Shown here in pieces: positions 6,524 through 17,497 of a DNA stretch of 64,000 nt; position 1 is the stretch's first letter; each line of letters opens with the position of its first letter. The notes under the pieces were generated by a model. The model was not told the DNA's origin. It saw only the letters and a list, made by a program, of their open reading frames with translations, and did not search any database. The stretch covers positions 1-64,000 of the forward strand of contig JAICWO010000001.1 in NCBI GenBank assembly GCA_025934775.1. The letters run 5' to 3'. The position numbers were made by a program, and so were the translations under genes. The DNA comes from Gemmatimonadaceae bacterium (GTDB lineage: Bacteria > Gemmatimonadota > Gemmatimonadetes > Gemmatimonadales > Gemmatimonadaceae).

Positions 6524-8925
6524 GCATCGACCTGGCGCACGTGATGACCTTCGTCGCCGCGACGGCGGTGAAGGGGACGGCGATTCTTGCGCTCGCGGCG
6601 CTCGGCGCGTACCTGCTGCGCCGCGCGTCGGCCGCATCGCGGCATCTCGTCTGGCAGTATTCGGTGATCGCCGTGCTCGCGCTCGCCGCCGCGTCGATGT
6701 TCGTGACGCCGCGGTGGCACGTGGGGCCGAGGGTGCTTGGGGCGTCGGAAGGTGCATCGACCGTGGCGCGTGGTCCGTCGGACGTGGTGACGAACCCGGC
6801 GTCGACGGTCGACGCGCCCCCGGCCGACATCCAGCCCCCACGGTCCGCCGTCGACGGTCCACGGTCCACGGTCCACGGTCCAAGTTCCACGGTCCACGGT
6901 CCATGGTTCACTGTCCACCAACCCCGGACGCTCGTCCAAACTCTCTTCACCCTCTGGCTCCTCGGCGCCGCGCTCATCCTGCTGCGCTTCGTGCTCGGCC
7001 TCGCGGTCGCGCGCTGGTACACCTGGCGCGCGACGGCGCTCGACGCCGCGAGTTGGGCGAGCTTGAACGAGACGATGTCGTTCGCGGTGGGACTTGGACA
7101 TCCGGTCACGCTGCTGCAGAGCGAGCGCGCTACTACGCCGATGACGTTCGGGATCTTCAGCCCGGTCGTGCTGCTGCCGATCGACGCGAACGACTGGGCG
7201 GAAGATCGCCGCCGCGCCGTGCTGCTCCACGAGCTGGCGCACGTGCAGCGGCTCGACGTGCTCACGAACACCTTCGCGACGCTCGCCACGGCGATCTACT
7301 GGTTCAATCCACTGATGTGGATCGCGGTGAAGCACATTCGCGCCGAGGGCGAGCGCGCGTGCGACGACTGGGTGCTGCGCGCCGGCATGCGCGCATCCAC
7401 GTACGCCGAGCATTTGCTCGACATGGTGAAGACGCTCGGCCGCGAGCCGATGCCCGCCGCGGCGCTGCCGATGGCGCAACGATCGACCTTCGAGGGTCGG
7501 CTACTCGCAATCCTGGAGCCTGGTATGAATCGCAGTGGACTGCGCCGCGGCTACGTGGCGTTGATGACGGCCGCGATCGCCGTCGTGGTGCTCCCGCTCT
7601 CGGCGATGACGACGCCCGCGGCGAACGCCGCGCCGCCCGCTTCGGCGAAGGACGTGCCACAGCAGGACGCGCCGAGCTCCAAAGAGCTCGGACGAGAGAT
7701 CGCGAACGCGACCTCGCACGTGATCGCGAATACGACGTCGAACATCGTCTCCACCCTCACGGACAAGGCGTTCTCGACGGCGTTGCAATCGATCGGCGCG
7801 TCGTCGACCTCGAGAGGGACGCAATCGGCGGCGACGATGAACGCGCTCATCTCCGCGCTCTCCGACAATGTCGCCGACGTCCGCCTGTCGGCGATTCGTT
7901 CGCTTGGCGAGTCGGGCGACCCGCGCGCGATCGATGCGTTGAGCAAAGCGCTGCGGAGCGACAAGGATCCCGAGGTGCGCCGAGCCGCGGCGTGGGGGCT
8001 CGGCAATCTCGACGACGCGCGCGGCATTCCCGCGCTCGCCGACGCGGTGAAAGGCGATGCGGATGCGGATGTGCGGCGCATGGCGGTGTGGGCGCTCGGC
8101 GAGATCGGCAGTCACGAAGGCGCGCCCGTGTTGATCGGCGCGCTCAAGGATCATGACGCCGGCGTGCGGCGCGACGCGGTCTGGGCACTGGGTGAGATTG
8201 GCGCGCACAGCGCGGCCGGTCCGATCACCGCGCTGTTGCACGACTCCGATGTGGACGTTCGCAAGGACGCGGTCTGGGCGCTCGGCGAGATCGGCGCACA
8301 CGAGAGCGCGGGCGCGCTCGCCGGTGCCTTGAGCGACGAGGACGCCGGCGTACGCGACGAGGCAGCATGGGCGCTCGGCGAGGTCGGTGCGCGCGCCTCG
8401 ACTGACGCGCTATCGAACTCGCTGCGCGCGGACAAGAGCCCGCAGGTGCGCGAGGACGCCGCGTGGGCGCTCGGGGAGATCGGCGATCCGTCGGCGATCC
8501 CGGGCTTGAACGCCGGGCTCAAGGACAGCGCGACCGGCGTTCGCTCGATGAGCGCGTGGGCGCTCGGCGAGATCGGCCGTCGTCCGGCGCCGCAGGGCCT
8601 CATCGACGCGATGCGCGACCCGAACGCGGGCGTGCGGCGCGACGCGGCCTGGGCGCTCGAGCAGATCGAGGACCCGAACAGCGTGGCCGCGCTGCGCGGC
8701 GCGCTGCACGACAGCGACGCCGACGTGAAGCGGGGCGCGCTGCGGGCGCTCTCGCGCATGGGCGACTCGTCGGCCGACGATGCCCTCTCGGAGATGTTAA
8801 AGTATCCTGATCCAAATATCAGAAAGGACGCGGCGGCGGCACTTGGCGGGCGCGGAGGCTTCCCCGATCCGCGTCCGAGGCCGCGCCCCCGCCCACGGCC
8901 GCGTCCCCGTCCGAACGGCTGGTAA
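6520..8925 (+). CDS. BlaR1/MecR1-like M56 metallopeptidase fused to HEAT repeats
   Basis: An 801-residue membrane sensor/antirepressor. Residues 14-62 hold two membrane helices. Residues 65-135 are a soluble linker with a perfect-looking heptapeptide repeat. A third helix follows (about 138-165), then the M56 zinc protease domain with HELAH at 237-241 and the downstream ExxxCD ligand region at 278-282. A further helix lies at 344-365. Instead of the penicillin-binding sensor domain of BlaR1, residues about 420-785 contain some twelve 31-residue HEAT/PBS-lyase repeats with the recurring AVWALGEIG core. The tail is an Arg-Pro repeat. By family analogy it degrades or inactivates the coupled BlaI on receiving a signal, here probably a protein contact through the HEAT array (inference). 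Confidence 0.9.
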   Translation: MSIDLAHVMTFVAATAVKGTAILALAALGAYLLRRASAASRHLVWQYSVIAVLALAAASMFVTPRWHVGPRVLGASEGASTVARGPSDVVTNPASTVDAPPADIQPPRSAVDGPRSTVHGPSSTVHGPWFTVHQPRTLVQTLFTLWLLGAALILLRFVLGLAVARWYTWRATALDAASWASLNETMSFAVGLGHPVTLLQSERATTPMTFGIFSPVVLLPIDANDWAEDRRRAVLLHELAHVQRLDVLTNTFATLATAIYWFNPLMWIAVKHIRAEGERACDDWVLRAGMRASTYAEHLLDMVKTLGREPMPAAALPMAQRSTFEGRLLAILEPGMNRSGLRRGYVALMTAAIAVVVLPLSAMTTPAANAAPPASAKDVPQQDAPSSKELGREIANATSHVIANTTSNIVSTLTDKAFSTALQSIGASSTSRGTQSAATMNALISALSDNVADVRLSAIRSLGESGDPRAIDALSKALRSDKDPEVRRAAAWGLGNLDDARGIPALADAVKGDADADVRRMAVWALGEIGSHEGAPVLIGALKDHDAGVRRDAVWALGEIGAHSAAGPITALLHDSDVDVRKDAVWALGEIGAHESAGALAGALSDEDAGVRDEAAWALGEVGARASTDALSNSLRADKSPQVREDAAWALGEIGDPSAIPGLNAGLKDSATGVRSMSAWALGEIGRRPAPQGLIDAMRDPNAGVRRDAAWALEQIEDPNSVAALRGALHDSDADVKRGALRALSRMGDSSADDALSEMLKYPDPNIRKDAAAALGGRGGFPDPRPRPRPRPRPRPRPNGW
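6856..6918 (+). repeat. Heptanucleotide tandem repeat inside the M56 sensor gene
   Basis: Nine consecutive 7-bp units of consensus GGTCCAC (six exact or one-base variants in the first seven, then GGTTCAC and TGTCCAC). Because 3 x 7 = 21, the coding frame reads heptapeptides GPRSTVH, GPSSTVH and GPWFTVH (residues 113-133). Gain or loss of one unit would shift the frame. Confidence 0.85.
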
Positions 8926-8943
8926 GCCGGGAGAACAAGACAC

Positions 8944-9762
8944 ATGACAATCGAGAGTGCAGCGGTGCGGTCCGGAACACGTCGGATCGCACCGAGGGCG
9001 GCGTTCGCCCTCGGAGTCACGGTGGTGACGTTCGCCGCGGCGGTGACGGCGTGCGCGATGGAAGCGCGCGGTGCGCGCGCGCCGCAGTCGGCCGCGGACG
9101 ACAGCGTGAGCGCGACCGCGGTGCTCGGCGCGGTGCGCGGTGAATCGCCGCTCGCGTGCAGCCTGACTGCGCGAACGGTCGAGAACCGCTGGGGAAGTCA
9201 ACATCACCTCGGCGGTCCCGACGCCGCGGCACTCGACGACGCGCAGGCCGCGGCGTTCGACTGGGTGATGACGAGTCGCGCGAATGAAATCGACGTGCTG
9301 CCGCTGCTCGAGCGCGCGATGGGCGATGCGGACGCGTGCGTTCGCAGGATCGCGGCGCAGCTCGTGGGGCGCGTAGGCGGCGCACAGCTCGCGGGCCAGT
9401 TGCACGCCGACCTCACCGCGGCCGATGCGACGCGTCGCGAAATGGCGGTGCTCGCGTTGGGGTACGCTGGAGAGAAATCCGCCGAGCCGGCGCTGGCGGG
9501 CATCGTGAAGGACGCGGAGCCGCGCGTACGACGGACGACAGCGTGGGCGCTCGGCCGAACTGACAACCAGGCTGCGGATTCCCCGTTGATGTCGATGCTG
9601 CGCGATGCCGACCCGATGGTGCGCGTGAACGCGGCGCTGTCGCTCGGGGAGCTCGAGGCATCGGCGGCGATCAACGCGTTGAGTGACTTGCTCGCGTCCG
9701 ATCATGATGCGCGCGTCCGTCGTGCGGCGGCGGCGGCATTGGGGGAGATGGACAAGAGCTGA
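8944..9762 (+). CDS. HEAT-repeat lipoprotein
   Basis: A 272-residue protein starting 18 bases after the M56-HEAT gene, with GGGAG before the ATG, so it is probably in the same operon. A basic N-terminus and a hydrophobic segment (about residues 18-36) end in VTAC (Cys37), a plausible lipobox. From about residue 95 on there are five to six HEAT/PBS-lyase repeats (LLERAMGDADACVRRIAAQL and TTAWALGRT-type units) like those of the upstream sensor. It may be an envelope-anchored partner of the HEAT domain of that sensor; this is inference from shared repeat type and adjacency. Confidence 0.8.
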   Translation: MTIESAAVRSGTRRIAPRAAFALGVTVVTFAAAVTACAMEARGARAPQSAADDSVSATAVLGAVRGESPLACSLTARTVENRWGSQHHLGGPDAAALDDAQAAAFDWVMTSRANEIDVLPLLERAMGDADACVRRIAAQLVGRVGGAQLAGQLHADLTAADATRREMAVLALGYAGEKSAEPALAGIVKDAEPRVRRTTAWALGRTDNQAADSPLMSMLRDADPMVRVNAALSLGELEASAAINALSDLLASDHDARVRRAAAAALGEMDKS

Positions 9763-10308
9763 CGGCTCAGTGTCATCCCGAGCGAGCCGACTCCCCCCAT
9801 CTGTCATCCCGAGCGAGCCGACTCCCCCCATCTGTCATCCCGAGCGAGCCGACTCCCCCATCTGTCATCCCGAGCGAGCCGAAGGCGAGTCGAGGGATCT
9901 GGGCTCGTGGCGCGCGATGCCTGCTTGGGGCTCGAGAGCGTCGCGCAGGGCTGCCTGGCCACGCGCGAATCGGCTTGGAATGGCGGGAACTACAATTGAA
10001 CGAAAACGGCACGAATTGAACGAACGATCCAGCGAGGGTCGCTTCAAAATGAATGTGGCCGCCATGCACGATGACTGCCGGTTCATTTCGTTCTAGTTCG
10101 TTGAATTGTTGTTCCTCTTGGTCCAAGCCGATTCGCGCGTACTCACCGGACCCGCGAGCAGGGCCGGAGCACCAAGCCGGCATCGCGCGCCACGAGCCCG
10201 GATCCCTCGACTCCCTCGCTTCCCTCGGTCGCGCGGGATGACGAGTGGGGAGCGCTTCGCTCGGTCGCTCGGGATGACAGCAGGCGGGCGCTGTGTTACC
10301 GTGCGTTC
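9763..10308. repeat. Repeat element A: 31-bp tandem copies plus long imperfect palindrome
   Basis: This 546-base gap contains no gene. At 9771-9862 a 31-bp unit (starting TGTCATCCCGAGCGAGCCGA) occurs three times in tandem, and a fourth partial copy leads into a long imperfect inverted repeat. The left arm (about 9863-10020) has GTCGAGGGATCTGGGCTCGTGG, written here only in part as GAGGGATCTGGGCTCGTGG. The right arm (about 10,090-10,282) has the complement ending GCTCGGGATGAC. The inner parts, with ACAATT and CGAATCGGCTTGGA and their complements, also pair. A related element is at 14,661-15,077. The last bases probably hold the bioF promoter. Confidence 0.75.
9771..9890 (+). repeat. 31-bp tandem repeat, 3.7 copies
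   Basis: Copies start at 9771, 9802, 9833 and 9863. The first two are identical, the third lacks one C of the C-tract, and the fourth diverges after the first 20 bases. Together they multiply the outer end of repeat element A. Confidence 0.85.
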
Positions 10309-11492
10309 GTGCCCGCACTCACGACTCCAACGTCGCTCGACGATGTGCTCCGCGCGGAGCTCGACGCGATTCGCGCACGCGGTCTCGAGCGGTCGCTGCG
10401 ACCGCTGCACCATCGCCGAGGTGCGGTCGTCGCAACGAGCGCTGGCGATGCGATCGACTTCTCGTCGAATGACTACCTCGGCCTCGCGTCTAACGAGCGC
10501 GTCATCGCCGCGGCGCGCGCCGCGCTGACGGATGCTGGCGTCGGAGCCACGGCGTCGCGGTTGATCGCCGGCGATCACCCCGAGCACGAGTCGCTCGAGC
10601 GCGAGCTCGCGGAGTTCTTGAACGCCGAGCGCGCGATTCTCTATGGCAGCGGATATCTCGCGAACGTGGGGACGATCCCGGCGCTCGTCGGCCGTGACGA
10701 TGTGATCTTCGCGGACCAGCTCAATCACGCGTCGCTGATCGACGGTTGTCGGTTGAGCCGAGCGACGGTGCACGTGTACGATCATGCCGATATCGACGCG
10801 CTTGCATCGCTGCTCGCGGCGCATCGTGCATCGCACCGCCGCGCGCTCATCGTCACCGATGGCGTGTTCTCGATGGACGGCGACCGCGCGCGGCTCGCCG
10901 GCATCGTAAAGCTCGCGCGTGCGCACGATGCATGGACGTACGTCGACGACGCGCACGCCGTGGGCGTGCTCGGTCCAGCGGGACGCGGGACCGCGGAATC
11001 GCTCGGCGTGAGCGGTGTCGACGTCACGGTCGGCACGCTCGGCAAAGCGTTCGGCGGCGCGGGCGCTTTCGTCACCGGCTCGGCGACCTTGTGCGCGTTT
11101 CTTCTGAATCGCGCACGGTCGTTCATCTTCTCGACCGCGATGCTCCCCGCGCAGGCCGCCGCCGCGCGCGAAGCGTTGCGCATCGTGCGGAGCGAACCGG
11201 AGCGGCGCGAGCGACTTGCGCGCAACGCACGCGCGCTCCGCGCCGCGCTCGACGCGCGCGGCGTGCGGGCGATCGGCGACGACGCGGCGCACATCGTCCC
11301 CGTCATCATCGGGGACGCCGCGCGCACGATGCACGTGGGAGAGGTGCTCGGCGCGCGCGGATTTCTCGTCGGCGCCGTGCGGCCACCGACCGTGCCCGAT
11401 GGGACGTCGCGACTTCGCATCACGATGAGCGCCGCGCACACACTCGATCAGATCGGCGGACTCGCCGACGCGTTGGCCGCGGCGGTTCGCGC

Positions 11493-11496
<4 letters not shown>
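10309..11496 (+). CDS. bioF: 8-amino-7-oxononanoate synthase
   Basis: The PLP enzyme that condenses pimeloyl-ACP (or CoA) with L-alanine in biotin synthesis. It has 395 residues with a GTG start. It contains the alpha-oxoamine synthase hallmarks: FSSNDYLGLASNERV near residue 45, the substrate-loop HASLIDG (about 142-148), the PLP-stacking DDAHAVGVLG (about 212-221), and the Schiff-base lysine in GTLGKAFGG (about 243-251). Full length for the family. It is the first gene of bioFADB; its last codon overlaps the bioA start (ATGA at 11,493-11,496). Confidence 0.96.
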
Positions 11497-13450
<1,954 letters not shown>

Positions 13451-13563
13451 TTCAATGCCGATTCACAGTACGAGTGTGTCGCGGGGGAGACGGAGCGTAC
13501 TGACTGATGCGGGAAGACCTTTATTGTTGTTCTTCTGTGCTGTTCCGTCACCCCGTGTGATCC

Positions 13564-14628
13564 GTGCCTGACCGAACTTTCACGAACGCGATGCCTACAA
13601 ACTGGAACGATTTCGCCGATCGCGCGCTCGCCGGCGACGTGCTCTCGCGCGACGAAGCCCGCCGCGTCCTGAACGCGCCCGACGACGAGCTGCTCGAGCA
13701 ACTCGCCGCGGCGTACCGCGTGCGCCGGCATTTTCACGGCAACCGCGTCCGTCTTCACTTTCTGCTCAACGCGCAGAGCGGGCTCTGTCCGGAAGACTGT
13801 CACTACTGCTCGCAATCGGCCGTGTCGACCGCGGAGATCGAGAAATACCCCTTCATGGCCCGTGAGAAGATTCTCGCGGCGGCGGAGCGCGCGGCGAGTC
13901 TCAACGTCGGCACGTTCTGCATGGTGATCTCCGGGCGCGCGCCGGGCGAGCGCGTGTTTCAGAAGGTGCTGGATGCGGTCCGCGAGGTGAAAGAGCGGCA
14001 CGACATGCACGTCTGTGCGTGCCTCGGACTGTTGACGGAAGATCACGTGACTCGGCTCGAGGAGGCGGGCGTCGACCAGGTGAATCACAATCTCAACAGC
14101 TCCGAGCGGTTCACGAACGAGATCGTGACGACGCACAGCTTCGGCGATCGCGTCGCGACCGTGGAGCACGTCGCCAAGTCGCGCATGAAGACCTGCTCCG
14201 GCGGCATCATCGGCATGGGCGAGACCGACGACGACGTGATCGACCTCGCGCTGTCGTTGCGGGAGCTCGGCGTGCGCAGCGTGCCCGTCAATTTTTTGAT
14301 TCCTATAGAAGGAACGCCGTTCGAGTCGCGCGACGCACTCGATCCGCGTCGCTGTCTGCGCGTGCTGTGCCTCTACCGCTTCCTGCTCCCGTCGCAGGAG
14401 ATTCGCATCGCCGGCGGCCGCGAGGTGCACCTCCGCTCCATGCAGCCGCTTGGCCTCTACGCCGCGAACTCGATCTTCATTGGCGACTACCTCACCACGC
14501 CAGGACAAGCCGCGCGCGCCGACTACGAGATGATTCGCGACGCCGGCTTCGTGCTCGAGGCGCCGGACGGTACGCCCCTCGACGCGGCGAAGTTGGACGA
14601 GTTGATCGCGGAGACCGCGGCGGGGTGA
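13564..14628 (+). CDS. bioB: Biotin synthase
   Basis: A radical SAM enzyme that inserts sulfur into dethiobiotin. It has 354 residues if started at the GTG at 13,564; the ATG at 13,591 is an alternative that removes nine residues. The [4Fe-4S]/SAM motif CPEDCHYC is at about residues 75-82, and [18 protein letters not shown] and GGIIGMGE follow in the usual order. It lies 113 bases after bioD, the only sizeable gap in the operon, so it might have extra regulation. No BirA-type operator is obvious. Confidence 0.96.
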   Translation: MPDRTFTNAMPTNWNDFADRALAGDVLSRDEARRVLNAPDDELLEQLAAAYRVRRHFHGNRVRLHFLLNAQSGLCPEDCHYCSQSAVSTAEIEKYPFMAREKILAAAERAASLNVGTFCMVISGRAPGERVFQKVLDAVREVKERHDMHVCACLGLLTEDHVTRLEEAGVDQVNHNLNSSERFTNEIVTTHSFGDRVATVEHVAKSRMKTCSGGIIGMGETDDDVIDLALSLRELGVRSVPVNFLIPIEGTPFESRDALDPRRCLRVLCLYRFLLPSQEIRIAGGREVHLRSMQPLGLYAANSIFIGDYLTTPGQAARADYEMIRDAGFVLEAPDGTPLDAAKLDELIAETAAG

Positions 14629-15082
14629 TGCTAGGTGACCCCAAGCGGACTGCTGAAGCGCTCGGACCTCGTCATCCCGAGCGGAGCTTGCCGCAGGCAA
14701 GCGGAGTCGAGGGATCTGGGCTCGTGGTGCGAATTGGTTGATTGGTGCTTGGGCGTGTCTCGCGATTGGAGTCAATACTCGCGAATCGACCTGGGCGAGG
14801 TCGAGCTACAATTCAGCGAACTAGAACGAATGGAACGAAGCTCGCGCGAGGGTCGTCGCGCGCGACGTCCGCTTGATTCGTCGTGCTTCGCTCAATTGTC
14901 ATTCCTGCCGGCCCAACGCCTCTCGCCGGCATGGACTTTTTAGGCGAGACGCACTCGAGCACCCGTCGAGCATCGCGCGCAACGAGCCCGGATCCCTCGA
15001 CTCCGCTTGCCTGGCGGCAAGCTCCGCTCGGGATGACTGCATCTGAACGCTTCCGTAAGCTCCGCTCGGGATGACACGTCAC
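14629..15082. repeat. Repeat element B: long imperfect palindrome related to element A
   Basis: The gap after bioB contains no gene. It holds an element with the same plan as element A: the left end about 14,661-14,725 (GTCATCCCGAGCGGAGC ... GAGGGATCTGGGCTCGTGG), the right end about 14,985-15,077 (GAGCCCGGATCCCTCGA ... GCTCGGGATGAC, the last part twice). Inner arms with ACAATTCAGCGAACTAGAA face a complementary stretch ending CTCAATTGT. Elements A and B thus frame the biotin operon. Confidence 0.75.
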
Positions 15083-15313
15083 TCACGCCAACGGCAACAC
15101 CCGCCGATTGGTCTCGCCGCCCACGACCGCGTACCCCGCCACCGCGATCGCGTCCCGGAGCCGCTCCACCGTCACGCGGCCGTCGTGCTCCACCTCGACG
15201 CTCCCGATCTGCACGTCGGCGCGCGTGATCCCGTCGACCGCGGCGAGCGCCGTGAACACCGCGCGAACGCAGTGCGGGCACGTCATGCCCTGAACGCGAA
15301 CTCGAGTCACCAT
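15083..15313 (-). CDS. Heavy-metal-associated (HMA) domain protein
   Basis: A 76-residue single HMA domain with GMTCPHC (Cys12, Cys15) after a first strand VTRVRVQ. I chose the ATG at 15,313, since the frame upstream is only the complement of the next gene. It is similar in size and pattern to the protein at 3959-4168 and likely a cytosolic Cu(I)-binding chaperone. The C-terminus has a few extra residues (GGETNRRVLPLA). It diverges from the dehydrogenase operon with a 34-base gap, so the two promoters must overlap closely. Confidence 0.85.
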   Translation of the reverse strand: MVTRVRVQGMTCPHCVRAVFTALAAVDGITRADVQIGSVEVEHDGRVTVERLRDAIAVAGYAVVGGETNRRVLPLA

Positions 15314-15347
15314 GCGGGAAAAATAGCCGGGTGGTAATTTGAATCGC

Positions 15348-16235
15348 ATGAACACCGCTTTCCTCGGACTCGGCGCCATCGGGCGTCCCATGGCCGCGCG
15401 CATCGCGGCCGCCGGCGGCCCACTCGCCGTGTGGAATCGCACCACCCAGCGCGCCGCGGACTTCGCGCGCGAGACGGGAGCGCGCCACGCCACCACTCCC
15501 GCCGACGCGGCGCGCGATGCCGACGTCGTGATCACCTGCCTGCCTGTGTCGCGCGACGTGCTCGCGCTGCTCGACGGACCGGACGGACTGCTCGCCGGCA
15601 TGAAGAAAGGCAGCACGCTCGTCGACTGCACGTCGGGCGATCCGGCGACGTCGCGCGTGATCGCGGCGCGTCTCGCCGAGCGTGGCATCGACTTCATCGA
15701 CGCGCCGGTGAGCGGCGGTGTGACGGGCGCGGAGAAGGGAACGCTCACCGTGATGGTCGGCGGCGACGCGAGCGTTCTCGATCGCGTGCGTCCGGTGCTC
15801 GAGACCTTCGGCCAGAAGATCGTGCACTGCGGCGAGATCGGCGCCGGCGACGCGGTCAAAGCCGTCAACAACGCGTTCCTCGCGGTGCACGTGCTCGCGA
15901 CGGCGGAAGGGCTCGCGGCGCTCAAGAAGGCGGGGGTCGATCCCAAGCTCGCGCTCGACGTGATCAACGCGTCGAGCGGCCGCTCCAACACGTCGATGAA
16001 CCTCTTTCCGGAACGCGTGCTCAATCGAGCCTTCCCGCGAACGTTCCGGCTCGCGCTGCTCGAGAAGGACATCGGCATCGCCGCCGAGGTGGCGCGGGAG
16101 AATCGCGTGCCGGCGCCGATCCTTCAGCTCACCGCGGATCTGTTCCGCATCGCGCGCGGCGAGCTCGGCGAAGTCGCGGATCATGTGGAGGCGGTGAAGA
16201 TGGTGGAAGCGTGGGCGGGCGTGGAGATCGCATGA
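15348..16235 (+). CDS. NAD(P)-dependent 3-hydroxyacid dehydrogenase family protein
   Basis: A beta-hydroxyacid dehydrogenase of the 3-hydroxyisobutyrate dehydrogenase family, 295 residues from the ATG at 15,348 (a TTG three codons earlier is possible). The Rossmann motif FLGLGAIGRPMAARI is at the N-terminus, the substrate-binding DAPVSGGVTGAEKGTL at about residues 118-133, and the catalytic lysine region GAGDAVKAVNNAFL at about 164-177. The substrate cannot be assigned. The stop overlaps the start of the aminotransferase gene (ATGA), so the products may act in one pathway. Confidence 0.9.
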   Translation: MNTAFLGLGAIGRPMAARIAAAGGPLAVWNRTTQRAADFARETGARHATTPADAARDADVVITCLPVSRDVLALLDGPDGLLAGMKKGSTLVDCTSGDPATSRVIAARLAERGIDFIDAPVSGGVTGAEKGTLTVMVGGDASVLDRVRPVLETFGQKIVHCGEIGAGDAVKAVNNAFLAVHVLATAEGLAALKKAGVDPKLALDVINASSGRSNTSMNLFPERVLNRAFPRTFRLALLEKDIGIAAEVARENRVPAPILQLTADLFRIARGELGEVADHVEAVKMVEAWAGVEIA

Positions 16236-17497
16236 GCAGCTCGATCGATCCAGCCGTTTCGGACGTCGCGTCCGTCGAAGGAATTCGCGCGCACTTTCCC
16301 GCGCTCGAGCGCGTGCACGACGGGAATCCCGTCGCCTACTTCGACGGTCCGGGCGGCACGCAGGTTCCGCGCGCCGTCGTCGACGCGATGTGCGATTACC
16401 TGTTTCATCACAACGCGAACACGCACTGGAAGTACCCGACGAGCGAGGAGACCGATGCGCTGTTGATGCGCGCGCGGGAAACGCTCGCCGATTTCGTGAA
16501 CGGCAAGCCGGACGAGATTGCGTTCGGCCAGAACATGACGACGCTCACGTTCCACCTCGCGCGCGCGATCGGACGCGGCCTCGCGCCGGGCGACGAGATC
16601 GTGCTCACCGAGCTCGATCACCACGGGGACGTGGCGCCCTGGCGCGCGCTGGCGCAGGAGCGCGGCGTGACGGTGCGCATGGCCAAGATGCGCACCGACA
16701 ACGGACGGCTCGACTGTGCCGACTTCGAGGCGGCGATCACGCCCCGCACCAAGGTCGTCGCGGTCGGCGCGGCGTCCAACGCGCTGGGCACGATCACCGA
16801 CGTCAAACACGCGGCCGCGCTCGGCCACTCGGTTGGCGCGCTCGTCTTCGTGGACGCGGTGCACTACGCGCCGCACGAGCTGGTCGACGTCCGGGAGATT
16901 GGCTGCGACTTCCTCGCTTGCTCGGCGTACAAGTTTTACGGTCCTCATATTGGAGTTCTCTGGGGAAAGCGCGGCGCGATCGAGCGTCTCGATTTCCCGC
17001 GGCTCGACCCCGCGCCGCAGGAATCGCCCGAGCGCGCCGAGACGGGGACGCAGAACCACGAGGGGATGGTCGGCGCCGCGGCGGCGGTCGACTTTCTCGC
17101 CTCGCTCTCGGCGAAGCACCGGTACGAGTCGCGGCGCGAGGCGCTCCGGTCGACGTACCGCACCTTCCGCGCGCGCGGCGAAGCACTGCTGGGCAAGCTG
17201 TGGAACGCGCTCGCGCAGGTGGACGGACTCACGCTCTATGGGCCGAAGCCCGGCACGCTGCGCACGCCGACGCTCTCGTTCACGCTGCGCGGTTTCTCGA
17301 CGGACGATGTGGCGATCGCGCTCGCCAAGCGCGGGCTGTTCGTCTCGAATGGCGACTTTTATGCATCGACCATCGTCCAACGGCTCGGCCTCGTCCCGGA
17401 TGGTCTCGTGCGCGTGGGCTGCAGTTGCTATACCAGTGAAGAGGAAGTCGATCGCCTCATCGAGGCCGTCGGCGCGCTCGCGAGCGGCCGTGCGTAG
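16232..17497 (+). CDS. Class V aminotransferase, cysteine desulfurase-like
   Basis: A PLP enzyme of 421 residues. The N-terminus (IRAHFPALER, AYFDGPGGTQVP) and overall pattern match the cysteine desulfurase-like subfamily often labelled VC1184. FVDAVHYAPHELVDV holds the PLP-binding Asp and neighbouring His, and the Schiff-base lysine is in CSAYKFYGPH. A true cysteine desulfurase function is not certain, because the usual mobile-loop Cys environment is not clear; the C-terminal VRVGCSCY is in a different place. Coupled to genes on both sides: its ATG overlaps the dehydrogenase stop and its stop overlaps the next GTG. Confidence 0.88.
   Translation: MSSSIDPAVSDVASVEGIRAHFPALERVHDGNPVAYFDGPGGTQVPRAVVDAMCDYLFHHNANTHWKYPTSEETDALLMRARETLADFVNGKPDEIAFGQNMTTLTFHLARAIGRGLAPGDEIVLTELDHHGDVAPWRALAQERGVTVRMAKMRTDNGRLDCADFEAAITPRTKVVAVGAASNALGTITDVKHAAALGHSVGALVFVDAVHYAPHELVDVREIGCDFLACSAYKFYGPHIGVLWGKRGAIERLDFPRLDPAPQESPERAETGTQNHEGMVGAAAAVDFLASLSAKHRYESRREALRSTYRTFRARGEALLGKLWNALAQVDGLTLYGPKPGTLRTPTLSFTLRGFSTDDVAIALAKRGLFVSNGDFYASTIVQRLGLVPDGLVRVGCSCYTSEEEVDRLIEAVGALASGRA

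Noticed and set aside
6140-9762. Beta-lactam resistance operon
   Set aside because: The BlaI and M56 proteins are present, but there is no beta-lactamase or penicillin-binding sensor domain; the signal is unknown.
9773-10318. Open frames on both strands in repeat element A
   Set aside because: Their sequence consists of repeat units (for example SLGMTDGG repeats) and they have no start signals; they are products of the repeat.
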